Below are positions 22,620 to 34,464 of a DNA stretch of 64,000 nucleotides, piece by piece; positions within the stretch are counted from its first letter, which is position 1, and each line of letters starts with the position of its first letter. The stretch lies in assembly GCA_015499995.1 (NCBI GenBank), contig JADNRV010000158.1:1-64000 (forward strand). The letters are read 5' to 3'. Source of the stretch: Flammula alnicola (taxonomy: Eukaryota; Basidiomycota; Agaricomycetes; Agaricales; Strophariaceae). A program made the translations under genes and the position numbers. Under the pieces are notes generated by a model. The model ran no database searches and was not told the origin of the DNA. It worked only from the letters and a program-made list of their open reading frames with translations.

Positions 22620-23221
22620 CTATGCTTAATACTCTTTATCAGCTCAAAAGGTGTCTGCTCTGCTAGTCACATTGCCACAAATTGTATGGCCTGACTCAAT
22701 CTCCCACCTCGTGATAGTTAGGTCCAGGGTACTTTGGTTGGGGCATCCATAATATCGCCACATCTACCTCTCATACTCTCGCACTCTTGATATCTGATAC
22801 TTACCTGCCTGCCATCTTTTAATTATGTTCTCGATACTCATTACATTTACCTACAGTCTTTTATAATGTTCTCATACTCAACCATATCTATTGTCTAACT
22901 TTAATATATGTCCTTTAATGTGTATGTTGCAGTGTAATGACTCAATCTTACAATCTTCAGTGACCTATGGTCTCATAACTGATGAAAATTAGGCCTCATC
23001 CATTCACAATTCTTATCCATGAAGGTAAAATAATGTAACATGGTGCACTATTTTCGAGGCATATTTTTACCAATGTTTCATTCAGCTCATGGTGCACCAT
23101 TTGATCCAATAGCTCCACCATGCACAATTATCTACAATTATCTACTATGGTGCAGCTTTATGCAATTTTAAGACCAATTTAAGTTCTATGGTGCAAAATG
23201 ATAGATTAAGGGTTTTCCTAA
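22620..23221. other. Stretch without a recognisable feature
   Basis: This is A/T-rich sequence downstream of the DUF6532-like piece. Short ATGGTGCA(C/G) repeats occur at 23040-23200. I see no gene. Confidence 0.3.
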
Positions 23222-24420
23222 TGTAAGAAAAAGAATGAATAAAGGAGCAGTATGACTTCAATACAGTTCATTTAAAAGCCAGAGAGGGCTTGGTTTAACA
23301 AAGAGAAAGTTTTTGAGGACAAGGTCTAAGAATTTAGAAGCCAGAGAGTGCTTAGAAGCCAAGAGAGCACATAGAGAGTCAGAAACAGAGTCCACAGTGG
23401 GCTAGCAGATTGTTCAAAAGGTAACGCACAGTGCGGCCTTAGTTTCAGATGAATTTCCAAAGCCTCAGAGCAGCTAGTTGCTTTGACAGTTGAGCTAGTA
23501 GTGTCCTAGAGAGTCTTTCTTAAACATAAAACCTTAACATCAATAAAACTGTCCATCCTTGTGATAAAACAAAGCTTGAAACTACAATAAAATGTGTATT
23601 TGAATAATCCCTTATACCCACTTTTAAATGAACTGCAAGGCACTGTCTACAAGTCAGCTAGCTGAACACAACAAACACTGTGGAGCTAGTGTTTTGAAGT
23701 CCAGTCCAGTCCAGTCTTTTGGCCCCCAGGGACATGGACTGAGACTGAGACCAGTCCATATATATCCCAAGATGGCAGAAAACTGGACTGGACTAATTCA
23801 GACCAGTCTATGTCAGTCTTTTGCGGTCTTGGACCAGTCTGAACCAGATTCCGGTCTTAACCAGTCTTAACCGGTCTAAGGCCGGTTTTTCGATGCAAAC
23901 CACCCATAATGTCAAGTATATGTATCAGTAATATTTGTAGACATAATATATACCTTTAAATCGAGCCCTTGAACATTAAATTCTGTTGGGAATTGACTGT
24001 TCTACACTAATATTCCGCATTTTCTACTCTTTTGGAAACCTTTTGACCATTTTATTTATTTCTCAGCCAGAACTTTACCAATCTGGACGGCCTTGAGACC
24101 GATTTGAAGGGATAAATTAGGGCTACAAAATAGCTGGTTCAGACCGGTCTTAACTGCAAAGACCGGTTCATCAAGACCGGTCTTTTTGCGGTCTTTGATT
24201 CTCAAAAATCAAAAGACTGGACTGCTGGTCCGGTCTTTTTGCGGTCCAGTCCAGTCTGGTTGCAGCCTTTTTCCAGTCTTGGGACTGGACCTTTAAACAC
24301 TATGTGGAGCACAGCACACCATATATTTCTAAAGCTAGTAGAGTGTCACTCGACCTAGTTAGGATCTCACTCTGCAGTTGTGTGTGTGCTTTAGATTGCT
24401 GAGCATGTAGTGGGTCTCTC
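23222..24420 (+). mobile_element. Family-A LTR, forward, 5'-truncated, carrying a MITE
   Basis: Homology starts at GTAAGAAAAAGAATGAATAAAGG and ends GGGTCTCTCA at 24420. A 616-bp MITE (23687-24302) sits inside. The 5' half of the LTR, including its TATA region, is missing. It is one of the most CpG-depleted copies (AAATGAACTGCAAGGCACTG against AAACGAACCGCGAGGCGCTG at 5962). Confidence 0.75.
23687..24302. mobile_element. hAT-like MITE, 616 bp, inside an LTR
   Basis: Ends are TAGTGTTTTGAAGTCCAGTCC-like and, inverted, TAGTGTTTAAAGGTCCAGTC. The flanks are TGTGGAGC (23679-23686) and TGTGGAGC (24303-24310), a perfect 8-bp target duplication. Subterminal ACCGGTCTT / GACCAGTCT units crowd both ends in opposite orientation. 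No coding region. Confidence 0.85.
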
Positions 24421-24424
24421 ACTG

Positions 24425-24660
24425 TATTCACCAAACAGAGAAGCCACCAACTATGTTAAAACCTGATAGAATCAGTTCTGTAGCCTTTCAAGGAAGTGGA
24501 CTCATTAGAAGCACTTACTGATGATCAGGATCAGCAATGATTAAGAAAACTAGTTTTAGAAAGGAATAACCTTAGAACATGATTTGGCAAGTTAAAAAAG
24601 CTTGCTAGGGAGGAAGTCTTCACTATGCTTCTCATTACTGTGGTAAACTTTGTTGTGAGA
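24425..24660. repeat. Dispersed repeat R1, copy 2
   Basis: It matches 8690-8935 from ATTCACCAA to GTTGTGAGAAC and directly abuts the 3' end of a family-A LTR. The polypurine-like tract that follows copy 1 is absent here. Confidence 0.6.
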
Positions 24661-25330
24661 ACTCAATCTGCAACTAAATTTTTCTGTAGAATTTATAATA
24701 AAATCTTTTATTGAACTTTTTATTGAATGTCATATTAAATCTTTATACAACCTTTGACTGAAAATTTTATATGAATTTTTTGTACAATTTATAACAAAAT
24801 TTTTGTTAAACCTTCTATTAAACTTTTTATTGAATTTTTTACTGAAATTTTTACTGAATGTTTTATTAAATTTAATGGTAAACTTTTATTGAACCTTTTG
24901 CTGAACTTTCTAATAAGCTTCTTGGTAGTATTTTTGCATTAATATTTTTATTTAAACCTTTTATTGAACCTTCTATAAAACTTTCTGCTAAAACTTTCAA
25001 TAATGTTAGAATTCTGAAGAAAAAAACTTATCTCTATAGCCCTCTTTTTTTTCTTTTAGAATTTTAAAATTATTAAAATGTTTTGCAGAAAGGTTAATAC
25101 AAGGTTCAATAGAAGGTTTAATAAAGATTTCAATAAAGGAAGTGCTACAAAAAAAAAGCCTATTAGAAAGTTCAGCAAAAGGTTACATAAAAGTTAAATA
25201 TCAAAAATTCAGTCAAAAATTTAGTAGAAGGTTTAATATCACTTTCAATACAAAGTTCAATAGAAGGCTCAATAAAAGATTTAATAAAATATTCAATAGA
25301 AGGTTTACCACAAATCTTGATATAAATTGT
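24661..25330. repeat. Inverted pair of degenerate A/T-rich tandem arrays
   Basis: 24670-25010 is made of TTTTTATTGAA(T/C)-like units; 25090-25330 is made of the inverse, AAGGTTCAATAGAAGG-like units. About 80 bp separate them. Long open frames across the arrays reflect their lack of G/C-rich stops, not genes. Such a pair could fold back on itself. Confidence 0.6.
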
Positions 25331-25515
25331 AAAAACTTTCAAGAAGACTGTAGCAGTGGCTGCTGTAATTATCATTATACTATAGCTGTAGCAGCAGTTA
25401 CTGCTGCTATTAAGCTGTGTTCAGCAACATAATTTGGAATTATAATATGGAATTATGACCTATATATGGCAGTCATATTATCATCGCATGTTTCCAACAT
25501 CACGTGCAAAGGTGA

Positions 25516-25975
25516 CACGTTATGGTTCACACTCGATGTGTACACGCACACTCGTACTTTTTCTTTTACTTATGTCTGGTTACACAGCTTCCATCCACAT
25601 CTCAAATTACATCATTTACCATATAGCCTTCCTCCACTGTCCCATCTATGGTTTCACTCTTATCTGTTTTCTCTTTATCTGTTTCATTCACATCATCCAT
25701 CATCGATACCCCTTGACAATACATGTCTCACAGCATGTGTGATACATGTCTTACTTATTACTCCTGACTTGCAGATACATATATATACTCAAGTAGCATG
25801 ACTTGTATTCCTGAGCTAGATCTTGAGAACCTAGTCTACTTGACTTGTCTACTTGAACACTCTAAGTCACTTGCAGGCACTTGAGTAACTTTAAACTCGA
25901 ACTACAATCTTGAACAAACAACTTAGGCATTATTTATCCTCAAGGATATCTTATTGCTTGCTAGTTGTAATATGA
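25516..25975 (+). mobile_element. Possible degenerate family-B-related LTR
   Basis: It starts with ACGTTATGGTTCACA and ends TTGCTAGTTGTAATATGACA. Between them is CTTGAGAACCTAG-type sequence laid out as in the family-B LTRs (TGTTACGG start, CTTGAGAATT middle, TTGCTAGTCGTAACA end). The match is loose. The following 25976-26515 shows no gene. Confidence 0.35.
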
Positions 25976-26519
25976 CATTTTTGTGATGACATGTAGCCAA
26001 CTTTTCAGCTGACCTATTATGATTTTTCTCATTGATTTCACTTGGCCAATATACTGGCATTTATAGATCAAAGTATGGTTTCATCAAATGTTCATCAATT
26101 CTCCCAATTTTTTACCAAATGAAAGTGTAGCTTCTCCTCTCTACAGCTATATTTTTTAATTAAAGAAAGGGGAGGTTGAGGTGTGTATGTTTGTTGCCAC
26201 AATGCAGACATCCAGGCCTAGCTCATTCTTTATAGCAAAGGTCATCAAGAGCAATAAAATAAAAGAATGGTGTACTCACTATTGTACATGCAATCTGATA
26301 AATGATTTCCACCCCACATTCGGTCCTATCTGAACAGCGTTCATCCATATACTGGCTGTCAAACTATTGTACCTCATGCTTGAGGTGATGTATCATGGGA
26401 GAACACAAAAGGGAATTTTCAAGTGCTAACAGTTTTGTTTGCACAATTTTAAATGACAGCCAAATAATCCAGAATAATTACAAAAGCGAATTGATTTATT
26501 GTAAATATGATCCATGTGG

Positions 26520-27430
26520 TTACTCTATTTAGCTCTTTTGCATTTTTTGAAGATGCAGGCAGTTCCAAATCGAGAGAAATACCTTTGTAAATAATACTGC
26601 TCTGTCTTGAGACATATAACTAACTGATTTTCTCATACACTTGATGTCTCTATTCCCACATTTGGCTGCACTGGTATTGATGGCAAGGAGGTGGGGATCA
26701 GCTTCACAGTAAGTCATGAGAAAGGTGGCATGCCCACATTTAGTATCATGCCCACATTTAGTATGCCTTATGCAGTGAAATGTGTTAATCAAAAATAATG
26801 TGTGGGCGATATATTCCAGTTCTTGTGACATGCAGTATGGCTGGAGGGCGCATGTGAAGTCATAGATGATAATGCTGGGGGCCTTCTACTACTGCATAAA
26901 TAGAGCAGAGAAAATATTGTCCCTTGGCTGACAAGATGCAGTGGAATCCATAGCAAACACTGTGCCTGCACCGACTGGACATGATCCTACCAGTTAGGTG
27001 ACTTTCACCATATTTGGCATAGAATCTGTTACACTCCTCTCTACGCTGTTTTTTGCTGGCCTTATCACTTCTGGAGTCATTGAGGAATGATGGATATGCA
27101 GGTCGATTCCAGATCTGGGGCATGACATAACATGAGCCACACTATTCGTCCTAATCAATATTTACTGAATGTGTGTGAATAAGATAAGTGCTTACCTCTT
27201 GCCACCTCTCTGGCATATTTTGCTCAATAAAATTCTTGTCAGGATATCCATATGTCTCCAAGATCTTTAAGGCCATGAAGGCTCTTGTGTATAGCCATTT
27301 GCATATGCTATATCTATTGATAGTTTTGATGATGCCATGAATATTGGCAAAAATATTACCATGGTTGTACTTAGTGGAGTTGTTATGGGACCAATGGTAA
27401 ATTTTCTAGATATAATTTTGTATACAATGG
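26520..27430 (-). pseudogene. KDZ transposase remnant, second lineage
   Basis: Reading downward, the minus strand gives SICKWLYTRAFMALKILETY and GYPDKNFIEQNMPERWQE (27340-27195), an intron starting GTAAGC, then RPAYPSFLNDSRSDK, HLTGRIMSSRCRHSVCYGFH, SAKGQ, and later CGHATFLMTYCE, NTSAAKCGN and RKSVSYMSQDRAVLFTKVFL, SIWN. From memory these match the catalytic part of KDZ transposases of the type with C-terminal motifs SAAE.GN..(I/L)..IR(K/R)SVSYM. Here the conserved Glu reads Lys in SAAK, a G-to-A type change. There are frameshifts and stops. The N-terminal part is cut off near 27440 by a hAT-like fragment. It differs from the transposase at 45.1-48.2 kb. Confidence 0.7.
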
Positions 27431-27452
27431 ATACTGACTTGGTATTTTTAGT

Positions 27453-27862
27453 GAGTTCTTATGTGTTCCCCATGGATTCCTAGTGAAATCTGGTGGAATC
27501 CAAATGGATTCTGGGCGATTCCAGTGGAATGGGCTTGGCACAGGGACCAGCCAAAATACTGGATGTCAGTCCAGTGAAATGGGTACCGGATTGGCCCAGA
27601 AGTTGGTATGAGCACCAGAATTTGCTGAAACGGAATGGAAAATAGAATGGAAAATGGAATCTGGTCACCTGTGCATAATTTAGTATATATTTATTGTATT
27701 GGATAATTAACTAATTATTTTACATTAATTATACACTGATTTCGGTTAATTCAGGAAAAATTGATGGATTCAAAATAGCCAAACAGCTGCCAAACTGAGA
27801 TCCAAAAATGTATCACCTGTGAATTTCAGCAATTTCCATGCCCTGAACCCTTGTTGCCATGT
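27453..27862 (+). mobile_element. Fragment of the GGAATCC hAT-like family
   Basis: It begins GAGTTCTTATGTGTTCCCC (the terminus seen inverted at 31450) and continues through GGATTCCTAGTG and GGCACAGGGACCAGCC, matching 15624-15900. It runs directly into a family-A LTR at about 27874, so its other end is lost. Confidence 0.6.
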
Positions 27863-27873
27863 CTCCCATTGTG

Positions 27874-29317
27874 ACCCCCGCTATGCACTCAGCAGCATAA
27901 ACAACACACACAACTGTGGAGTGAGATTCTAACCAGGTCGAGCGACACTCTACTAGCTTTAGAAATATGTAGTGTGCTTTGCTCTACAATGTCTATTTTG
28001 TTCAACTAGCTGACTTGTAGACAGTGCCTCATGGTTCATTTAAAGTGGGTATGAGGGATTATTCAAATACATGTTTTATTGTAGTTTCAAGCTTTGTTTT
28101 ATCACAGGGATGAACAGTTTTATTGATTTTATTGATTTTATTTGAGAGGAACTCTCTAGGATGCTGCTAGCTCAAATTTCAAAGCACTAGCTGCTCTGAA
28201 GCTTTGGAAACTCATCGGAAACTAAGGCTGCACTGTGCACTACCTTCTGAATGATCTGCTAGCCCACTGTGGACTCTGTTTCTTACTCTCTCAGTGCTCT
28301 CTTGGCCTCTAAGCACTCTCTGGCTTCTAAATTCTTGGACCTTGTCCTTAAGAACTTTCTTTTTATTTCACTAAGCCTTCTCTGGCTTTCAAACAAACTT
28401 TACTGAAGTCAAACTGATCCTTTATTTGTTCTATTTCTTACTAGATACTTCATCTTAGCTCAGAATAAAGCTGGGAAGAGATTGCTTAAGGTAACTAGCT
28501 ACAGAGGTATATCTTTTATACTACAGCTATGTGTGGTTCTAATATGTGAATAAAATAGTGTAAAACATTATTATCTCATGTAAATAATGCCTGCAGACAA
28601 TGGGTATAGGGTTTGGTATTCCAGGTGACCAGCTAGAGGTCAAAAGATTTGGAAATTCATCCCTTTTCAGCACGCTAGGATGCGCCTAACTTCTGCATAC
28701 CATGCGCATCATGTGTGCCTCTCGGCTAGCAGTGCCACTTTATTCCAGATCTGTGGCCGTCATTGATGCTGGTTCTGTCTTTCCTTTCTTGTCCTATTAC
28801 CATTTTTGGTACTTCCTTGGGTAGAAGGTAGAGCGTGCATCTAACTAATGTGTCCGTGTCCCATGCATTTCTCGGTAAGTCACAAGATACACTTAGCTAG
28901 TAGTTGATGTGTTCTCATCTCCTGCTTGCTAGCTGTGTCCTGTACTCCTAGCCATAGTATTTTATAGCAATACATTGATTGTACTGAATTTGCTGCGCAC
29001 TATTTCCAAAGCATCCAGAAGTCTTTTAAATTGTTTCTCATGGTGCGTTTAAACCTCGCTAGTTGTTTCTGACTTATGTGTTCTGTGTTTCACCATCTGT
29101 TAACTTTTAACTGTCTCCCGGCTTATCATACGGACTCAGCAAGTTCTGAACCGTGTTTGATTACTATTGTCACAGGTTATATGACAGCTAGTAGTCACAT
29201 AGTTAGGCTTTAGACTACTAACTTGGGTTCATTATAGTCACTCTGTCTCAGTTATATTCTATAGGTAAAAGATGATATATTGCGAAATTTATGTGTGGCC
29301 GGTTTACGGCCCTATCA
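27874..29317 (-). mobile_element. Family-A LTR, reverse orientation, nearly full length
   Basis: It runs from CCGCTATGCACTCAGC (about 10 bp short of the normal TGAGAGACC end) to GGCCCTATCA at 29317. The LTR TATA, AATAAA and 20-bp motif regions are recognisable in reverse. CpG-depleted. Confidence 0.8.
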
Positions 29318-30462
29318 CTGTTCTTTCTTTCTTTCCTCCCACATCCTCTGCCTACCATCCCCTGCCCACTCTCATCATTTGCCCATCACTGCCACCACCA
29401 ATCTCAATGAGCAAGCATGAGCTCTGTTCAAACATGCGCAGCACACCCACTGCAGACAGGCCTCTCACCCCACCCAAAGTTCGCAAGACGCACAAACAGT
29501 TCCAGTCCAATGCAGATGAGTCAGCCAGCAAACAGAGCAAGATCGATGCTATGGATGACACAGCAGCTGAGGAGGATAACATTGCCATGAGAAAGGGGAG
29601 TAAGAAGGGGAAGAAGAAAGAGGAAGGCAAGACAAATGCAAAACAAGCAAGGGTACCAAAGGAAAAGCAGCAAAAAGGTGCACACACTCGCTTTGCAAGC
29701 ATTTCATATGCCTAACCCATGCACCCAACTCCTCAGCTATAAAACATCTGCCCAACATCATCAGGAAGACAAGAACAAGAACGCGAAGGGCACACCAGCC
29801 CATCTGATGCTGTATATACCCCCCCCTCTCTTTTTCAAACAAAAATGCAATTCACATATTCATTGCAGTGGTGCATGGAAACTTGAGGCCACTGCAACCT
29901 CTGTGGCACCTCCTGAGCAGGCTGCATGCACTGCAACTGCCTCTGTTCTCCCTCCACCTCCCACCATCTCGAGCACCCATGCACATGTGGCACAGGAGCC
30001 TGAAGTCACTGCCATCAAGACCAGAAACACACAGAGTGGTGAAAATGAGGATGATGCTGAGTGGGACAGCACAGGAAAACAACAACAACTATGATGCCAA
30101 GCAAGGCGATGTCGAAGGCAAACATGTCCGCTGCAGCAACAGCACTGATACCGGCAATAGCAGCAGTGATGACAGCCACAAAGCTGATGATAGCAGCAAC
30201 AAGAAGAGCAGTGCAGTGAGCGAGGACAACAATGCCCAATGCCACTGCCGATGATGACAACGACATGCACAAGAGCAAACTGAGCATGATGAAAGCTGAT
30301 GACAATGACAACAATGCCCCCGACACGTGAAAGAGCAAACCGCGCATAACAAAAGCCAACAACACCACTGCCAATGACAATACAACACCACCGCCAATGA
30401 CAACACCAGCATATGCAAGGGTGAAACCACCACCAAGAAACCCAAGCCAGCTCCCAAGAAAG

Positions 30463-31450
30463 GAGTACTTTTCACTCCCCCACTGATTCCACGTGGAATG
30501 GAGGGAATCCACGTGGAATGGACCAGAATCCATGTGGAATGGACCAGAATCCATGTGGAATGGACTGGAATCCACATGGAATAGACCAGAATCCATCAGA
30601 ATCCTAACTGGAGTCCACAGGAATGACCAAATTCCTGCGGATTCCGGATAAAACTTTAACTTGGTGGACTTAGACAGAATTTATAAAAAAAAATAGTACC
30701 TAGAATTTTGCATTTTAAAGAAATTGAACTGCAGAGCCCCATCAGAAATCTAGTAGTAGACTAGACTATTTAACCATTAGACCACAGGGCCTTTCTAACC
30801 TAAACATCGGATTATATACCCTATGTCTCTAGATATATTTATAGATTGTGTAACCAATTCTGAGAGATTCAGGGTCAATAGGGTACCATCAGATTCAGAA
30901 TTTTAAGGAGATTACAAATATGTATATGTCATCTCACTCAGGTAACTGAAATCACCTTATTTGGTCTGTTTCAGGTACCATGGGAACTTTTTGCCAAAAA
31001 AAAGTAACTGTAGAGCATGCTTGCAGAATTACAAATCTATCAAAATCGTGTGACCAGCTGCTTTCATTCTCGAGAAAAACGCAAAAAACTCGACCAAAGC
31101 CGGCGCTTTTGAAAATTTTACTTGCCAAATATGGAATATCTTGATTAGAAATTGGTTTTTGAACATTACATAATCTTATTTATAGATATTTTGAGCATGA
31201 TTTATATTACTCATTTATTTTTAGTCTTTTATGTAAATAAAAGGTGTTTTTATATTAGATACTGACCAGATTCCGTTTTCCGTTCCGGTGCCCCTACTGG
31301 ATTCCGGGCCAATCCAGTACCCATTCCACTGGACTGACATCCGGTATTTTGGCTGGCTTCTCTGCCAAACCCATTCCACCAGAATCACCTGGAATCCACG
31401 TGGAATCTGCCGGATTCCACTAGGAATCCATGGGGGACACATAAGAACTC
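30463..31450. mobile_element. Non-autonomous hAT-like element, GGAATCC family, best copy
   Basis: A 988-bp element flanked by CAAGAAAG on both sides (30455-30462 and 31451-31458), a perfect 8-bp target duplication. Termini are GAGTACTTTTCACTCCCCC and, inverted, GAGTTCTTATGTGTCCCCC. Clusters of GGAATCCACGTGGAATGG-like units follow each end in opposite orientation. The interior carries a tRNA-like segment (30713-30800) and the conserved GCAAAAAACTCGACCAAA core. There is no transposase frame. Mobilisation in trans by a hAT enzyme is inference from the 8-bp duplication. Confidence 0.85.
30713..30800 (-). other. tRNA-like segment inside the hAT-like element
   Basis: The minus strand reads CCTGTGGTCTAATGGTTA (a good A box) and, about 45 nt on, CAGTTCAATTTC (a weakened B box). 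The intervening part does not form an obvious anticodon arm, so it is not a functional tRNA gene. Confidence 0.45.
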
Positions 31451-32924
31451 CAAGAAAGCCCAGCCAGCTCCAAAGAACAACAAAGATGGCCCTGTCACTG
31501 TTTCTGTGGCTCGTGCCTCACCCACTGTGAATGCAAGTGCCAGTGATGGGGCCTCTCCTGCCATCGCTCTTAATATAGGCCTGCTGAAAGGCAAACCTCA
31601 TAGTCAGCATGGCAAGCCACCTGGTTGCCAGACTCATTCTGAAGCTGGGTCCATAACAAGTGGTGCATCTAGGCCTTATAGAGGGATACTCTGAGGCTGA
31701 GCACTTGGCAATACTGCTAACATAGGAGATTTGGATCCAAACAATATGTCCCCTGAGCCTATCAATATCAAAGCAACTGTCAATCTCTTGGTTTCGAAGA
31801 AATGACCTTTCTCGCTGGATGTTGACAAGTCAGCTATTATCAGTGTTCAAATTCCCTATGTTGAGCAACTGGCTCCTCTTCTTGAAGATGTTGCAAAGTG
31901 TTACTCTTCTGTGTGAAGTATGTATATATTTTGTATTTTTGTTTAAAATTACCATTAACTATTTCTGAACAGGGGAGAGTCATCATATTTATATCCTGGA
32001 TCGACAAAAGTGGGTTGTCAAAGGTTGCTATAACCAGGTGATCAATGACTTGAATTTGTGTGTTAATTGGACGGGATCCCGTAATGGTCCTTCAGTGACA
32101 CTTTTTTGGTATGTTCTCTGTTTTTATATTAAGTATATATTATTTAAGTATAATTGAAAAATGAGACTGAGGTTGCTTCTGCTATTCCACCATTATTTCT
32201 CTCTCATCACTCTATCTCTCTGCAATCTCAAAGTTTCAGCTCTAGATCAGTGTCTTCGTGATCACCTTCTGCATTATCTGGGATTTTTACTGGTTCATTG
32301 ACTGCTCCACTGAATGAGAACACTGGTCCATCTACTCTTCCTGTACCACACAAGAAGGCACTTCTTACTTTTCTGGAAATCAACACCTCATTACCTTATA
32401 TGGGCTTTCCGGCTGTTTCTGTACTTCGTGCTTGCTTTTTGAAGTACAAAAAGTTAGACAGGGTTGCAGAAATGATGGAGAAGTTGTGCAATAATGATCA
32501 GTGGTGGAGGCACATTGATCAGACTGGCCTCGACTATTGGCAACCGACCTACATCGACTTGGTCAACATCTTTGTTGCAAAGAGCCAGTTCTACTCTGTG
32601 TAGAAGAAGCCCTTCAAGTGTGCACAAAAGTATTGTGTCATGGTCAAATGACTAGATGATGATCCAAATTGTTTATCAAACGAAGACCTTTGGAGAGAAG
32701 AAGGGCTTAGTTTTTCATTTACGGATTTATTGAGATGGCTGGACAGGAAAGAGGCTATAAAGGGAAAGAAAAAAGAGGGTGCAAGTTCAAGTAAGCAGTC
32801 AGGTAGCAAAGAGAAGTCAGGAGAGAAGAACAAGAAGCAGAGGAAAACATCTTCAGAGGAAGCAGAGTCAACAGATGTGCCGAGAAAGACTAAAGGCAAA
32901 GGTAAAAAGAAGACTACTGAGTAA

Positions 32925-33465
32925 GCAATTCTTTCTCTTTTATGATTGTAAATTTCCATAAATTATGGTATCATATTTTGTACAATAGCTGGCTTGTGAC
33001 TTGTGTTATGGCTCTATCATTTGTGTCTCAATCTTGGGTTATCATCTGGCTTTTGCTTTGGTTTAGTCTGGTGTCGTTGGCTTCTGCAAGTCAAACAGAA
33101 AGCTTTCCAAAAATTTCATTCAGAGCTTTTAGTCAAATAATTGAATCAAACTTTGGCCCAAATATATCTCTGGCAACTATCTTGGTTCTTTTGTTTATGC
33201 TCATGGAAAATTCAGATCTCTTGAATCTTCATTTTCACCAACAACATCCAGTTCAAAAAGAATAGAGTCACGTTCAAAAGGGATAACCTGTTGCTCAGAG
33301 CATATAATTGATGCTGCAGCTAGCACCTGCCCAAAGAGATCAAAAAGGGTCACATAATGGCAGTGCAAGCCAAAAAGGGCAACTAGCTTGATTGGCGATC
33401 AACAGAAACACATAACTCCAGTCCAATAATCAGAAGCTGCATGAACAAAAAGACAAAGTCTTAGG
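32925..33465. other. Region between the unrecognised gene and the family-B LTR
   Basis: An open frame at 32942-33265 has the composition of spacer sequence and no motif I can use. I support no gene here. Confidence 0.3.
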
Positions 33466-33941
33466 TGTTACGGTCTGTCCCCAACGCGTCTATTTTTCTC
33501 TTTCTTTTCTATCTTTGTACTAGTATCTGGACTATTACCTTATATAGCCATCCTATCTTTAGTATGTTCTATTTCGATTACTATACTATAAATAGCCTCG
33601 ACGACTTCAACATCGTCGAGATGACTTTCTTTCTCTTTCTGACTCCTCTTGACTGTAGTAGGAGTCATACCTTGTTGGTCTGTGCGCACTCTTGACTAAT
33701 ATATATACAGTAGATACACAATCCTGTACTTTAGCTAGTTCTTGAGAATTTAGACTTCATAGTCTTGCCTCTCTCCTCACCACGAATGTCTAAGCTTGTC
33801 GAGCCTCTAGACACGATCACTTAAGCTCATCTGAGCCTCTAAGTGCGAACGATCTGATCTAGGACTTCTTGACACGACTTTGGAATCACTGATTGCTGGA
33901 CTCCGACGTCGCAATCATGTTGTTTCTTGCTAGTCGTAACA
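33466..33941 (+). mobile_element. 5' LTR, Ty3/gypsy family B, copy 1
   Basis: This 476-bp LTR begins TGTTACGG and ends CTAGTCGTAACA, so the termini are inverted TGTTACG...CGTAACA. It contains ATACTATAAATAGCC (TATA-like, near 33583). A local palindrome CTCGACGA...TCGTCGAG lies at 33597-33621. It is followed by AAAGAACTAGCTCC and a 520-nt leader to gag. It matches the LTR at 49931. Confidence 0.8.
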
Positions 33942-34464
33942 AAAGAACTAGCTCCTACTCCTTTCCACCACTATCTAGTGGTCGACTACCCCTCGAACCT
34001 CGACACTCATCGCAGTAGGACTCCTCAGAGTCCGAGCCTGCACAACACCTCCGAAACCTTCAGTAACTCGACTGACAGTAGCTTCACAAGCTAGGTCATG
34101 AGTAACTCGATCAGCCATCCGAGAACAACTCCTCGTCACAGCCACCCCTGAACCATCCTCCCCCAGCATCCCTTCCTGCGATCCCACTGAGACCCTAGAA
34201 GAAGCAGCAGATCCATTATCCGCTAGCATTTTCTTCACCTCTTCCAGAGCCAGAACTCCTGTCCAATTTCCCTTATTCACGGATCTCGAAGACGAAGGTC
34301 TCCATGATCACCACGCACCTTCTGAACCTCCTCCTGACCCTCCTAGTTCTTCAGAAGAACTCTCTCCACCACCAGGGTGATAACCTTCGAGACAACCGCA
34401 AGGTCCACCTCCACCTCCACCTTCACCTCCCCCGAACCCTCCAGGTCAACAAACCACTCCTCCC

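Larger units (their letters stand above)
29407..32924 (+). pseudogene. Unrecognised low-complexity gene split by a hAT-like element
   Basis: It starts at ATG 29407 (MSKHELCSNMRSTPTADRP...) with a Lys-rich segment (KGSKKGKKKEEGKTNAK). Blocks follow at 29868-30090 (ATSVAPPEQAAC..., VLPPPPTISS), then Ala/Asn/Asp-rich sequence to the insertion at 30463. Reading resumes after 31458 (KKAQPAPKNNKDGPVTV...), then SPEPINIKATVNLLV, about 32300-32600 (VPHKKALLTFLEINTSLPYM, WWRHIDQTGLDYWQPTYID) and a Lys/Ser-rich tail ending TAA at 32924. Several stops and unclear splice junctions (31915-32300) make it a pseudogene. The charged, low-complexity ends suggest a nuclear protein. I recognise no catalytic motif. 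It may be another multicopy agaricomycete family. Confidence 0.4.

Noticed and set aside
25142..25432. 96-codon open frame
   Set aside because: It is a product of the AAGGTTCAATAGAA array (repeated FN.RFN residues), not a gene.
29860..30596. Minus-strand open frames of 130-190 codons
   Set aside because: They are shadows of low-complexity coding sequence on the plus strand and run through hAT-like subterminal repeats.
30713..30800. Functional tRNA gene
   Set aside because: A and B boxes are present but no closed acceptor or anticodon stem can be drawn, and it lies inside a transposon.
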